Source of the DNA: Cricetomys ansorgei
Lineage: Eukaryota > Chordata > Mammalia > Rodentia > Nesomyidae
Length of the DNA stretch: 64,000 nucleotides
Reading direction: 5' to 3'
NCBI GenBank assembly: GCA_026225945.1
Contig: JAMJFZ010000770.1
Span: 3,968,001 to 4,032,000, forward strand
Positions 43,769 through 53,308 of this stretch are shown piece by piece. The notes under the pieces were generated by a model, which was given only the letters and a program-made list of their open reading frames with translations, was not told where the DNA came from and did not search any database. A program made the position numbers and the translations under genes. Every line of letters begins with the position of its first letter. The stretch's first letter is position 1.

Positions 43769-44416
43769 TGTTGTAGAAGTTTATTTTTAGTCAGGGATAA
43801 AATAATTACTTTGTGTATAGTTGGGTGAGGGGCTGCCTAGGACTTGGCATTTGGTATTGTCTGGAGGTGCTGGATTTATGTGGGGATGTTTGATTGCACG
43901 TGATCTGTATGTGCTGTCAGTAGAACACCTGAAGAATTCTGAATCAATAAAAACACCTGAGCTCAGACGCTCGGGGTTCCACTGTGTAGTGGGGCACTTG
44001 CCATGATGGTGGTTCCCTCTAAATCAATAAAAACACCTGAGCTCAGACGGGGTTCCACTGTGCAGTGGGGCACTTGCCATGATGGTGGTTCCCTCTAAAT
44101 CAATAAAAACACCTGAGCTCAGACGCTCGGGGTTCCACTGTGCAGTGGGGCACTTGCCGTGATGGTGGTTCCCTCTAAATCAATAAAAACACCTGAGCTC
44201 AGACGCTCGGGGTTCCACTGTGCAGTGGGGCACTTGCCATGATGGTGGTTCCCTCTAAATCAATAAAAACACCTGAGCTCAGACGCTGGGGTTCCACTGT
44301 GCAGTGGGGCACTTGCCGTGATGGTGGTTCCCTCTGCGGAGGTCTGGAAGCATTTGCACCTATGATTATGCCTCCTTGTCATTCTTGCTGAGCCATCACA
44401 GTAGGTGTACACCTAC
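43769..44416 (+). repeat. 3' LTR with amplified poly(A) block
   Basis: Starts TGTTGTAGAAGTTTATTTTT and ends ACACCTACA. It matches the 5' LTR except for four extra tandem copies of a unit of about 80 bp. Length is 648 bp against about 336 bp for its partner. Confidence 0.85.
43942..44335 (+). repeat. Five tandem 76-80 bp units with AATAAA
   Basis: Units start at 43942, 44022, 44098, 44178 and 44258 and each begins AATCAATAAAAACACCTGAG. Lengths are 80, 76, 80, 80 and 78 bp. All carry one AATAAA; four contain the inverted repeat CCACTGTGCAGTGG and the first has CCACTGTGTAGTGG. Copies differ by a few substitutions and short deletions. The 5' LTR has one copy. Confidence 0.95.
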
Positions 44417-44540
44417 AAACATCCATGTCACTTTTGGTGTGACTGAGTTCTACCTCGGCAAATCCATTGCCTCTGAGAGATAGAGAGGGCCTGAAGTTTC
44501 TGCTTCATTTGTACCTATTGGGCCAGCAGGCTTCAGAACA

Positions 44541-44770
44541 ATAACAGAAATAATGACAAGTTTTACAGGGACTTACTGTGAACCACCTGTACATGAAACA
44601 CACTTCAATCTCACACAACCATACAAGATAGGCAATATTATTAGGCCCATTTTACAGAAGAGGAACTTGAGGCTCAGAAAAGTGAAGCAACCTGTCCACG
44701 TTCGCACAGTAAATAGTGCTACAGGTTATCTGATTCAAAAGTCCATGCTCCAAACCTTACACAACTTCAT
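44541..44770 (+). repeat. MIR SINE, nearly full length
   Basis: AATGACAAGTTTTACAGGG, ATACAAGATAGGCAATATTA, GGCCCATTTTACAGAAGAGG, AACTTGAGGCTCAGAAAAGT, GAAGCAACCTGTCCACG and CACAGTAAATAGTGC follow MIR from the 5' side to the end. Confidence 0.9.
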
Positions 44771-45254
44771 GGAAATATGCTACCAGAGAAGCAGCTGGAA
44801 GCAGGAATCCAGGAGATGAGGGATGATAAGACACACCCAGAACATAAGCATTCCACAGTCCCTCCAGAAGAGGCAACGTGGAGACTGGAGCTTTGGAAGA
44901 TGTCAGAGTCCTGGTCTTCATTCTATCTCAGATTGCTCTCACTGGCCCAGCTTGCTGCAGCAGCAAAGCATTGTGCTAAGAGGGCCTGAGACTTCTATAG
45001 GGAGGAAGCCTGCAGCCAGGCTTGGATGCCTAGCCACAGAAGGCTCCCATTCCAGGCAGGGGCCAGGATGAGTCACAGTGAGCACGAGGAGGACCTCAGA
45101 ACTGGGCCAGCAGGTCTAAAACAGATGAGCTTTAATAAAAGTGGCAAAATTACATCCATTGTGTTCAGTATGTCCCTACACCTGGGCTTACAGGCTAGTG
45201 CATAGTAAGTAGACTGTAAATATTTATTCAAAATGAGTGGGCACTTAAAAAGAA
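44771..45254. other. Unique non-coding sequence
   Basis: Nothing recognised. Confidence 0.45.
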
Positions 45255-45472
45255 GTAGGTCTAAGACAGTTGAGAGCACTTCCTGCTTTTGCAGAGGACC
45301 CAGATTTGGTCCCCAGCCCACACATCAGTGGCACACAACCACAATCACCTGTAACTACAGTTCCAGGGTACCCAACACCCTCTTCTGACCTCTGAAGACA
45401 CCTGCATGCTCATGGTGCACATGCATACAACCAGAACCACACACATACACATAAAATAAAATAAATCTTTTT
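45255..45472 (+). repeat. B3 SINE
   Basis: AGACAGTTGAGAGCACTTCC, GCAGAGGACCCAGATTTGGT, CACCTGTAACTACAGTTCC, CACCCTCTTCTGACCTCTG and the ACATAAAATAAAATAAATC tail follow B3 in plus orientation. Confidence 0.85.
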
Positions 45473-46101
45473 TCTCAGTGAGTGAACAAAGTGGATGGGG
45501 AAAAGCCATTGTCTCTCAGCCTTGGTACTGTTGGGTTTGGGGTTGAATAACTATTAACTATAGGGGTGTCCTGAGTAGCAACATCCGGGTCTCTGAGGCC
45601 CAAATGTCTTCTTCTATGGTATCACAACCAAAACTGTCCCCAGGAGACCCTCTAACATGTACAACTAAATCCTCAGCTTAGGACACTAATTGAAAGTGGG
45701 ATCCTAATATTTACCTATATGACCAATGAACAGGGAGTGTCTCAGCACCAGAAGCCTGGAAGGGCTAGAAGGAAGCAGAGAAACTTGGGAGCTCTGTGAT
45801 GAAAAGTGAGGGTGGTGTTGGGTTGCCCTTGGGGTGCCACAGGGCAGGCAGGAATGAGGAGAAAGGGAGCACTGGGATGAGACACCAGCTAGGGACAAAA
45901 TTCCTGAGGCTCTGACAATCAGACAGCAGAAATCCCCATGAAGTTCCTGGACCCTTTGACAGGTGGCCTTGCAACAGTGACCCCCTCTTGGCTCAGCTTT
46001 AAGGCCTGCTTCATGAAATGTGGCCTCCTACCCAGGACTTGGCAGATCCACTCGGAGGAATTAGCTGGTGACATTGAAGCTACAGGATGACCTCCTTATT
46101 G

Positions 46102-46103
<2 letters not shown>
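45473..46103. other. Unique non-coding sequence
   Basis: Nothing recognised. Confidence 0.45.

Positions 46104-46149
<46 letters not shown>
46104..46149. repeat. (CA)n microsatellite
   Basis: A perfect CA run of about 46 bp. Confidence 0.97.
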
Positions 46150-46151
<2 letters not shown>

Positions 46152-46539
46152 GCTCATGCTGGCCTGTCTGGACTTCCAAACACTGATTTGTTTATTTCTG
46201 AAAAACCCTTTCAAACCAGACACCGAGCTGTGCTGCAAGAGATAGGACTGACTCTGCCATTCTCCTGTTCTCAGCACAAAAGGATCTAAAAAGAATAATT
46301 TAAGCTTCTCTGGAGTGAGGTCATCTAATGAATCTTCTCAATGCTAAGAGGTTTTATATGCCTTTTTTAAAACCCTCCCCCAAGCACGGGGCTATGATAT
46401 TACCTTAGAGAGCCAAGAGATGGAGTGATACACGTATGCACAGCACACTGGGAGGAAGGAGGTGGTTTCCTTGGCAACAACATCCATGTTCTGGCTTCCC
46501 TCGGCTAAATTGGAATATATTGAAATATCTGCTTTGGGC

Positions 46540-46540
<1 letters not shown>
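46150..46540. other. Unique non-coding sequence
   Basis: Nothing recognised. Confidence 0.45.
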
Positions 46541-46594
<54 letters not shown>

Positions 46595-46614
46595 TCTCTC
46601 TCTCTCTCTTTCTC
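46541..46614. repeat. (CT)n microsatellite
   Basis: About 74 bp of CT with two small interruptions, a polypurine-polypyrimidine tract that could adopt H-DNA. Confidence 0.97.
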
Positions 46615-47089
46615 GGAGGGAAATGAGTGGTTTTCCTATTCCACAAGCCTGCAGCTGGGGAGAGATGTTCTGTGAGTTTGATGCACCTATATGGGGCAAA
46701 GCAGCCTGCAGGCTGGCAGAAATCCTCTGCCTGTCTTTGCAAAACTCAAGCCATCCTTCCTTGAGCCAAGGGGAGAAGAAAGAAATAAGAAGAGGTTCAC
46801 CCGCCTGGCCCAGCAAATAGCAGAGGATTCCAGCTTGGGCTGCCTGCATCCTTGCCTCTCCAGTGTGTTTCCAACACATCCAGCTCATAGGTGAGCTTCC
46901 AAAAATCTATGCACAATGTGTCTGCAATGGAGAGGCTGGAAAGAGAAGAGGGGTCTTCAGATCAGATTTGCTCCAATCCTTGCCAATACGGACACAGATA
47001 AGCACCCAATGCATGGTGCCTGACACACAGATGTTAATATCATGTCTGTGGACTTGAGTGTTTGCCCTGGCTGCACCATCAATCTTCTG
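46615..47089. other. Unique non-coding sequence
   Basis: Nothing recognised. Confidence 0.45.
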
Positions 47090-47215
47090 AATGATTTAGT
47101 ATATGTTTTGTAAACTCTATAACCTTGGTTTCCTTTCCTGTAAAGTGTATATAAGCATCTTTCTTCCAAGGTTCCTGTGAAGGTCGGATAAAGTGAGCTG
47201 TGCAATCCTTGGCAC
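47090..47215 (-). repeat. MIR SINE fragment
   Basis: ACCTTGGTTTCCTTTCCTGT, AAAGTGTATATAAGCATC, AGGTTCCTGTGAAGGTCGGA and GCAATCCTTGGCACC are the reverse of the MIR consensus. Confidence 0.7.
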
Positions 47216-47689
47216 CATGGAGACATTCAGTTCTGTTTTCTTCTTTGTGCCAAAAACAAACAACATTCTATGTCTTTTCAGTAGCGGAGATTTATCAGAA
47301 GGAAGAGCATCTTGGGAGAGCAGGGAAACCTCATCTCAGGAATCTAGATCTTTCCATTTGCACAGCTTTGTTCCCAGGGTGCTTTTTCAGGTCTCAGATG
47401 GCTCAGGCTGAGAAGGATGTAAGTGGAGCAGAGGACAGGCTCAGGTATACCTTGAGACCCAGCCACCAGCCTCAGAAGGAGGGGTTCAGGCCAGGCCAGG
47501 GACGACAGGAGAATGCATGGGAACGCCAGCCATTAGAAGAGCCAAGGAGGGCTAACAATGAGAAGGCAGGGTTTGGCAAGGAGGGCCAATGTGTCTCAAG
47601 GACATGGCCTAGGATAGGGTTTGTCCTCTCTGAGACTTGGGTTGAATGCTTTAAAAATCTTTACTGCATCCATTTTCTATGGGAGGTGT
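47216..47689. other. Unique non-coding sequence
   Basis: A 179-codon plus-strand frame (47200-47739) runs from the MIR edge into the next SINE. It has no recognisable domain. Confidence 0.4.
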
Positions 47690-47862
47690 TGGATTGGTGT
47701 GGGCGGGTATGGGTACACATGCTAGCGCATGTGTGTTGAGGTCAGAAGACAACACCAGGAAATCGGTTTTCTCCTTCCGTCATGTGGGTCCCGGGAACTG
47801 AACTCAGGTCATCAGGCTTGCTAGCAAGCACCTTTACCCACTGAGCCATCTTGCCAACCCCA
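47690..47862 (-). repeat. RSINE1 SINE
   Basis: GAGGTCAGAAGACAACACCA, CATGTGGGTCCCGGGAACTG, AACTCAGGTCATCAGGCTTG and CACTGAGCCATCTTGCCAAC are the reverse complement of the RSINE1 head and body. Confidence 0.85.
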
Positions 47863-47924
47863 TCAGATTGGAATTTGATTGCCATCATGGCAAAGGGAGA
47901 AGGTAAGGTCTTTAAGAAATGGTT

Positions 47925-48205
47925 AGATTGTCAATGTGAAATGTCTCCAACAGGCTCATGAACATTTAGGAGGCAGGGTCTAGGTGAGGAAGTGGGTCAT
48001 GCTTGGTCCTTGGTTCAGATGCATTCTCTGCTTCCTGGTCTGTCTTCCACCGCAGGCTCCTGCCACAGTCAACTGAAGTGCTTCGCTTTCCCCAGCACAA
48101 TGGGTTCCAAGTCCTGAACTGCTCACCCAGATAAGCTTTCCTTCTCTTCCGTTGTTCGTGCCAACCGCTTTGGTTTCAACAACATAAAAGTAGCTATCCA
48201 GAAGG
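47925..48205 (+). repeat. Diverged MaLR LTR (ORR1/MTE-like)
   Basis: TGTCAATGTGAAATGTCTCC, AACAGGCTCATGAACATTT, GGAGGCAGGGTCTAGGTGAG and a late GTTTCAACAACATAAAAG block fit an old ORR1-like LTR in plus orientation. The 3' end is uncertain. Confidence 0.5.
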
Positions 48206-48506
48206 GTAAATGCCTTTCTTGTGGTAATGGCCAGTTCTGTTCTCACAAGGACAGGAAGAGGGAAAGTGAAGCTAGCCCTTGTATGTCTCTCTCTCTTCTG
48301 CGTGTGCTGCCTTCCTTGCACATTTGAACCATGTTCTAATGAGCTGAGGGCCTCATAAGACTCTTCCACCTGATGGTTGACTTCCAGCTTCTAGATACGT
48401 GACCTCAATGAACTCTGTTCTTTTATAAACTTCCCAGTCCCAGGTATTCTGATATAGCAACTAAAATTGGACGTAGGCTATTTAAAGATCTTCACAGCAG
48501 ACTCCT
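48206..48506. other. Unique non-coding sequence
   Basis: Nothing recognised before the ORR1 element. Confidence 0.45.
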
Positions 48507-48690
48507 TGTGGTGGTTTGAATGAAAATGACTTCCATAGGCTCACAGGAAGTGATACTATTAGGAGGTGTGGCCTTGTTGGAGGAAGTGTGTCACTGAGGA
48601 TGGGCTTTGAGGTCTCAGAAGCTCAAGTCAGGCCCAACAGCTCACTTTCTCTTCCTGCTGCCTGCTGATCCAGATGTAGAACTAAGACTA
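48507..48690 (+). repeat. 5' LTR of the ORR1 element, internally deleted
   Basis: Only about 184 bp remain against 397 bp in the 3' LTR. The text runs from AGATGTAGAACT straight into AAGACTA and the post-LTR GTTGGTTCCAGGAAC. In the 3' LTR the two sides of the missing part read AAAACTC and CTAACTAAG, so the join is at an AACT microhomology. Confidence 0.85.
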
Positions 48691-49291
48691 AAGTTGGTTC
48701 CAGGAACGGGGATGTTGCTGTGATAGGCCTCACCACGCTTTCATTTGGAAGAATGCGGATTTTGGGATTTTGGATTAGAAAAGCAGCTGGAGGCTTTAAG
48801 TGGAGCTTAATGAGCCAAACTAGTAGGAGCCTGGAAGACAGTGGTGCTGAGGGTAATTTGAACTGGGGGGCCTGGTTCATTATGTTTCAAAGGAACATAT
48901 TAACATGTGTCCTAGCAACCACTCTTATGACATTTTGACAAGGAATGTGGCCGCTTTCTGTCCTCCAAAAAAATCTGTCCGAGGCTAAGTTGAAGAATTA
49001 TGGATTAACATCTTTGGCAGAGGACATCTCCAAACAACACAGCATTGACTATGTTGTGTGGCTATTAGTGGCCACACTTATGCAGATCCATAATGAAAAG
49101 GAGCAAACTGAGCAAGGAAAAATACAAAATGTACAGGTTGAGGAGAAACGAGGTATCAGGAAGATTAAAGAAAAGCCTGATGCTAAGTGGAATAAAGGGA
49201 GTGGTAATCTCAGAGCAAGACCCTGCCCAGCTATGTTTCCAACGTGTGAAAAGGAGTTAAAGAAAATGAACAGAAATTTTTAAAAAGCTTA

Positions 49292-49437
49292 GGGGCAGAT
49301 GTGGTGGTACACACCTTTAATCTCAGCACTCAGAAGACAGAGGCTGGTAGATCTCTGAGTTCAAAGCTAGCCTGGTCTACAAAGTGACCAGGACAGATAC
49401 GTTTAGACAGTGAAGGAGACCGTAAAAACTAGCGAAA
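49292..49437 (+). repeat. B1 SINE inside the ORR1 element
   Basis: GGGGCAGATGTGGTGGTACA, CACCTTTAATCTCAGCACTC, AGATCTCTGAGTTCAAAGC and CTAGCCTGGTCTACAAAGTG are B1 in plus orientation. The right end is decayed (GGAGACCGTAAAAACTAGCG). It inserted into an A-rich site of the MaLR internal region. Confidence 0.9.
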
Positions 49438-50068
49438 ATTTAATTGAATGAGGGTACCATGCTCCAGCTCCAGAAAGCAGCAGAATTTGTCAGCTTTGGC
49501 CACATGGTTCCTGCTTTAGAGTCAAGAATAGAAGAAAGGAGTTATAGAATCTCCCTCTGCAACTAAGAAAAGTTGCTGAGGCCAAGCATGTGGCAGGGAT
49601 GTCCCTCATGGAGGCCCAGAGAGGCCACTGGATAAAGCTGTGGAGGTGAAGCCTGGCTTTCATTGGAGACCCCAAGATGTTGGAGATGCCAGAGCCATGT
49701 GGGATACCTGCTGAGGAAAGCTGCTAACAGGGAGTGGAACCAGCCCAAGAGAGAGCTGTGCTGCAGTCAACAGAGCTGAAAGGAGCTGGAGATCTGAAGA
49801 GCCCTTTGACATCAGACATGGAAATGCAGAGTTTACAGTTGCCTAGCTTGCTTTGGTCCAGTATTTTCTCACTATGGTCCCTTTCCTTCCTTTTGGTACA
49901 GTAATATATAACCCGTGCCATTATGTTGGAAGTATGTGATCTGCTTTTTTATTTTGATCTTACAGGGGATTACAGTTAAGAGATTGCTGTAGAGTCTCAG
50001 AAGAGACCTTGAACTTTGGACTATGGGGATTTTTAAAATTGGACTGAATTCAGAGCCAGGGACTGGAA

Positions 50069-50465
50069 TGTGGTGGTTTGGATGAAAATGGCCCCCATAG
50101 GCTTGTAGGGAGTGGCACTACTAGGAGGTGTGGCTTTGTTGGAGTGGGTGTGGCCTTGTTGGAGTGGGTGTGGCCTTGTTGGAGAAAGTGTGTACCTGGG
50201 GGGAGGGGGAGGGGGCTTTGATGTTTCAGAAGCTCAAGCCAAGCCCAGTGGCTCACACTCTCTTCCTATTGTCTTCAGAACCAAATGTAAAACTCTTGGC
50301 TCTTTCTCCAGTACCATGTCTGCCTGCCTACTGACATGCTTCCCACCATGATGACAATGGGCTAAACCTCTGAACTGTAAGCCAGCCCCCATTAAATGCT
50401 TTTCTTTTTAAGAGTTGCCATGACTGTGGTGTCTCTTCACAGCAATAGAAACCCTAACTAAGACA
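50069..50465 (+). repeat. 3' LTR of the ORR1 element
   Basis: Full-length ORR1 LTR of 397 bp with GTAAGCCAGCCCCCATTAAA (poly(A) region) and TTAAGAGTTGCCATGACTG. It has three tandem copies of a 20-bp unit GTGTGGCCTTGTTGGAGTGG at 50128-50187, against one in the 5' LTR. Confidence 0.92.
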
Positions 50466-51109
50466 CTCCTTGTAAATTTTGCCCCAGTATTCCCTACCTT
50501 TCACTCCTAGAAAAGTCTTCCTGGAGCTTCTATTAAAATGGTGTTTGGTTTAAACACACCAGGACTCAGGATTCCTGTTTGAAATCCAGATTCCAGAGTT
50601 GGTTCTAAAGAGAGTATGCATATAAAACTTCATTTCAGCCCTGTTTCCAATATTTAGTGGGTAAAAGCTTGGAGGAAACCCCTCTCAGCTTTGTCTGTGG
50701 TCTGCAGAACAGCTGTCCTTCCTCCTAGCAGAGGGCACTTGCGATGCTAAGATGTAAAGACTGACAGCAGCTAGCCAGGCCTTACCACCTGTGTCTTGGT
50801 ATCTTCTAATTCTGTGTCTTTTGACCATCCATGAGAGAGATGTTTGCTACGTAGTTGAAGAAGGTCCAAGCACTGGGCTTTTCCCCTAGATAAAGGTAAA
50901 GGAGAACTGCACACATATCAATGCCTCAAAGTTGCTCTACAAAAATAGGCTCTATGTAAATCTCCGGGAAGAGGTATGCTTACTAAAGGTTATCTACTCT
51001 GTGTATTTTCAAATGCATTATAAAGCTAAAATAATCAAATTAGTATCAGAGCTGCAAAGACAGTAACAGTAAGCGAGATGAAGCAAACTCGGTGTATTTG
51101 AAATGCTAA
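50466..51109. other. Unique non-coding sequence
   Basis: AT-rich toward the right (ATGCATTATAAAGC, AATAATCAAATTAGTATC near 51013-51047), which may be a weak conserved element or L1-derived. Confidence 0.4.
50725..50740 (+). promoter_or_regulatory. CTCF-like motif
   Basis: CTAGCAGAGGGCACTT resembles the CTCF core in plus orientation. Inference only. Confidence 0.35.
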
Positions 51110-51400
51110 TGTACTTTTAAGATGAGTTATCAAATAAAAAAGACATGGAGTTGGGAGGGATATGTGTTGGTTGGGGTTGAGTGCCTGGTGGGGGTGTAGA
51201 TGTGATTATACGTATGAGGTGTTCTATGATGAAAATAAAAGAATTTTGTGTCGTTTTGGAACAATAGGGACTATTTTGTGAATTATGGCTTGAGGAGAAT
51301 TGACCAGTCTCCCAAGGAACAAATTGAAATTCTATTTCCGACCTCACACCATACTTCAGAATAAATTCTGCATAGGTTAAGTATTAAAATTAAGAACAGG
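51110..51400 (+). repeat. L1-derived fragments
   Basis: 51230-51400 resembles the C-terminal ORF2 region of old L1M elements (CCGACCTCACACCATACTTC, AGAATAAATTCTGCATAGG, TAAGTATTAAAATTAAG). 51110-51240 (AATAAAAAAGACATGGAG, TATGATGAAAATAAAAG) may be another L1 3' end. Low certainty. Confidence 0.45.
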
Positions 51401-52269
51401 CAGGATCAGATGCTCCTTATCTTTGAGGCAATGCCAGGCATCTTGTATGGCCCAACTCATCCTTTAGGCAACATTTAGGCTGTGGTGATTATTGTAGCAA
51501 CCTATATACAAGGTACTATCTGCCAACATCTCAGCTACATGACTTACAATTCTCTCCCTCTCCCCCCCTTTCTCTCTCCCTCTCTCCCTCTCCCTCCCAC
51601 CCCCCTCTTCCACCCTGGCTCAACTTCCCTCCCTTTATCCTTCCTCTCTCAGCCTTTCTCACCTCTAACACAGCTGTGAAGGAAGCCTTCAGGAGCCCTT
51701 TCACCCACCCCAGCTTGTGTACAAACCCAAAAGTACAGCGGATCCCACACCCAGGACAACCTTTGAGACAGAAAAGAAACAAAAAGCCCAAGAGAGGGTG
51801 TCCCTGTCTCAGCTGCCAGCACATGCCTTCAAGCATGTTTTGCAAATTCTAAGAGGGCTCCAGCATGCCCCTGTGCTGGCTTCCCCCTTCTCCTCCAACT
51901 GGCTCTCTCCAGCCCTCCTTTTCCACTTACAGCCAAGTCTTGGTCTGCTTCGGGGGGGTGGGGGGGGATGCCTAAACTAACATGAGTAGTTAGGGTCAAA
52001 ATGTCAAAGTAAATTGAGCAAACAAAGAAAAGGGTTGATCTGTGCGTTTCCCTGTGTATGTACGGCCTCTACACACACAACATTCTTTATTTACTGTGTC
52101 CCCCTCTTCTTGAACAATTTAGGCTTAGAAGCCTTGTGTGGAGGGTCAGCCTCCACACAAGATAGTGCAAAAGCAGGTCGAAGCTAGGGGCTGTAATGGG
52201 GATGAGGTGGGAATCAAAGCCTGAACAGAGCAAGGAAGCCCACACAAGGAGGGAGGTGGCCCAAGATGG
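51401..52269. other. Non-coding sequence with CT-rich tract
   Basis: A pyrimidine tract (CT and CCT units) occupies 51551-51615, and a G8-T-G8 pattern lies near 51952-51968. Otherwise nothing is recognised. Confidence 0.5.
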
Positions 52270-52622
52270 CGTCAGTCAGCTTGCCATGACTGTCACAGAA
52301 CACCTGAGAAAATCGGCTTAGCAGGAGAAAGGTTTGTTTTGTTTCACGGTTTCAGAAGCCCTACTGCTCTGGGCCTGAGCATCATGGTAAGAAGTGGGGG
52401 TGGGGATGGAACAAAGCTGATTGTCTTGTGGCAGCTGGGAAGGGAATGGGGAGGCAGGTGAGGTGTCAGTATTCCCGGCAGCTCATGCTCCCAATGACCT
52501 AAGTTCCTACCACCATGTCCCACCTCCTAAAGTGTCCAACACCTTCCGATGGGCTGACTAGCTGGCAAATGAGCCTACAACACGTGAGCCTGGGGGAGCA
52601 TTTCAGGTCCAAACTATAATAG
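52270..52622 (-). repeat. ORR1-group MaLR LTR, diverged
   Basis: GGCTTAGCAGGAGAAAGGTT, GTTTCACGGTTTCAGAAGCC, CATGTCCCACCTCCTAAAGT, CAATGACCTAAGTTCC and GAGCATTTCAGGTCC are the reverse of an old rodent MaLR LTR. Confidence 0.65.
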
Positions 52623-52884
52623 TGTCAGAGTCCAGAGGAGTTGGGGAGGGGACCTCAGGGGTATGGGACAGCCCTGCATGTGATAGTGCAGTCTGCATAG
52701 ATTGAAGAACCTTCCATGAAAGGTTGTTGAATCTGTCTGGATATGGGGGAGGCTGTCTGCAAAGCAAAGACAGTGGTAGGAAGATTTTGTCAAATAACTC
52801 AGCATATTAAAGCTAATGGGATGGAAGCCCTTTTTCACACTGGCACGGAACACATGACAGCGGGGAAAGCTGCCTTGTGTATTT

Positions 52885-53245
52885 GAATATGGTTTGCCCC
52901 TCCAGAACTCATACTGGAATTCTGCTGCCACGGAGGTGGAGGCAGTGCTGGGAGGACACTGGTCATCAAGCATGAATGCAGTTCTTGTGGGGCTGGGTTC
53001 ATGACCACAGTAACAGGCTGCTATAAAGCAGACTCACCCTCGTACTTGCTCCTTTCTCGCTTGTCTTCCCTGCTTCTGTCATGAGATGAAGTAATGCAAA
53101 GTCTGCACTGGAAGCCAAAAGTGCAAGTGCCGGATTCTGGGGCTCCCAAGCATACAGAACCTGTGCGCCAGAATAAACCTCTACTTGCCATAAACCAGCC
53201 CACCTTGGGTGCTCTGGTATAATGACAGAAAACCAAGACGTGCAG
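52885..53245 (+). repeat. MLT1/MST-like MaLR LTR
   Basis: GAATATGGTTTGCCCCTCCA, GAACTCATACTGGAATTCTG, GCTGCCACGGAGGTGG, GGCTGCTATAAAGCAGAC and CCAGAATAAACCTCTACTTG follow the MST/MLT1 plan with TATA and poly(A) blocks in order. Confidence 0.65.
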
Positions 53246-53308
53246 TTAGAATTTGAGGCCTTTGTGGGAACTTTGGTATTTCTTCATCTCCCCAACTTCC
53301 ACTCTGTC

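Larger units (their letters stand above)
42108..44416 (+). mobile_element. Non-autonomous class II (ERVK-like) provirus
   Basis: Two related LTRs (5' about 42108-42443 or 42495; 3' 43769-44416) flank about 1.3 kb of internal sequence without coding capacity. A lysine-tRNA type primer site at 42498-42515 and a polypurine tract at 43753-43768 lie at the expected places. The internal part has no gag, pro, pol or env that I can see, so it resembles short rodent ERVs mobilised in trans. No clear 6-bp target duplication was found. LTR termini read TG...CA. Confidence 0.85.
48507..50465 (+). mobile_element. ORR1 MaLR provirus with perfect target duplication
   Basis: Both LTRs and a MaLR internal region are present. 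The 5' LTR starts TGTGGTGGTTTGAATGAAAA, and the 3' LTR (50069-50465) ends AACCCTAACTAAGACA. The pentamer CTCCT sits on both sides (48502-48506 and 50466-50470), a perfect 5-bp target duplication of ERVL type. The internal part keeps a 112-codon K/E-rich open frame (48945-49283) that stops where a B1 SINE lands. No reverse transcriptase is present, as is normal for MaLRs. Confidence 0.95.

Noticed and set aside
43942..44335. CRISPR-like regular repeats
   Set aside because: Contiguous tandem LTR units without unique spacers, in a vertebrate genome.
47200..47739. 179-codon plus-strand frame
   Set aside because: Spans a MIR edge and an RSINE1, with no recognisable protein.
48945..49283. 112-codon frame as a host gene
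   Set aside because: It lies in the ORR1 MaLR internal region and is listed there as a remnant.
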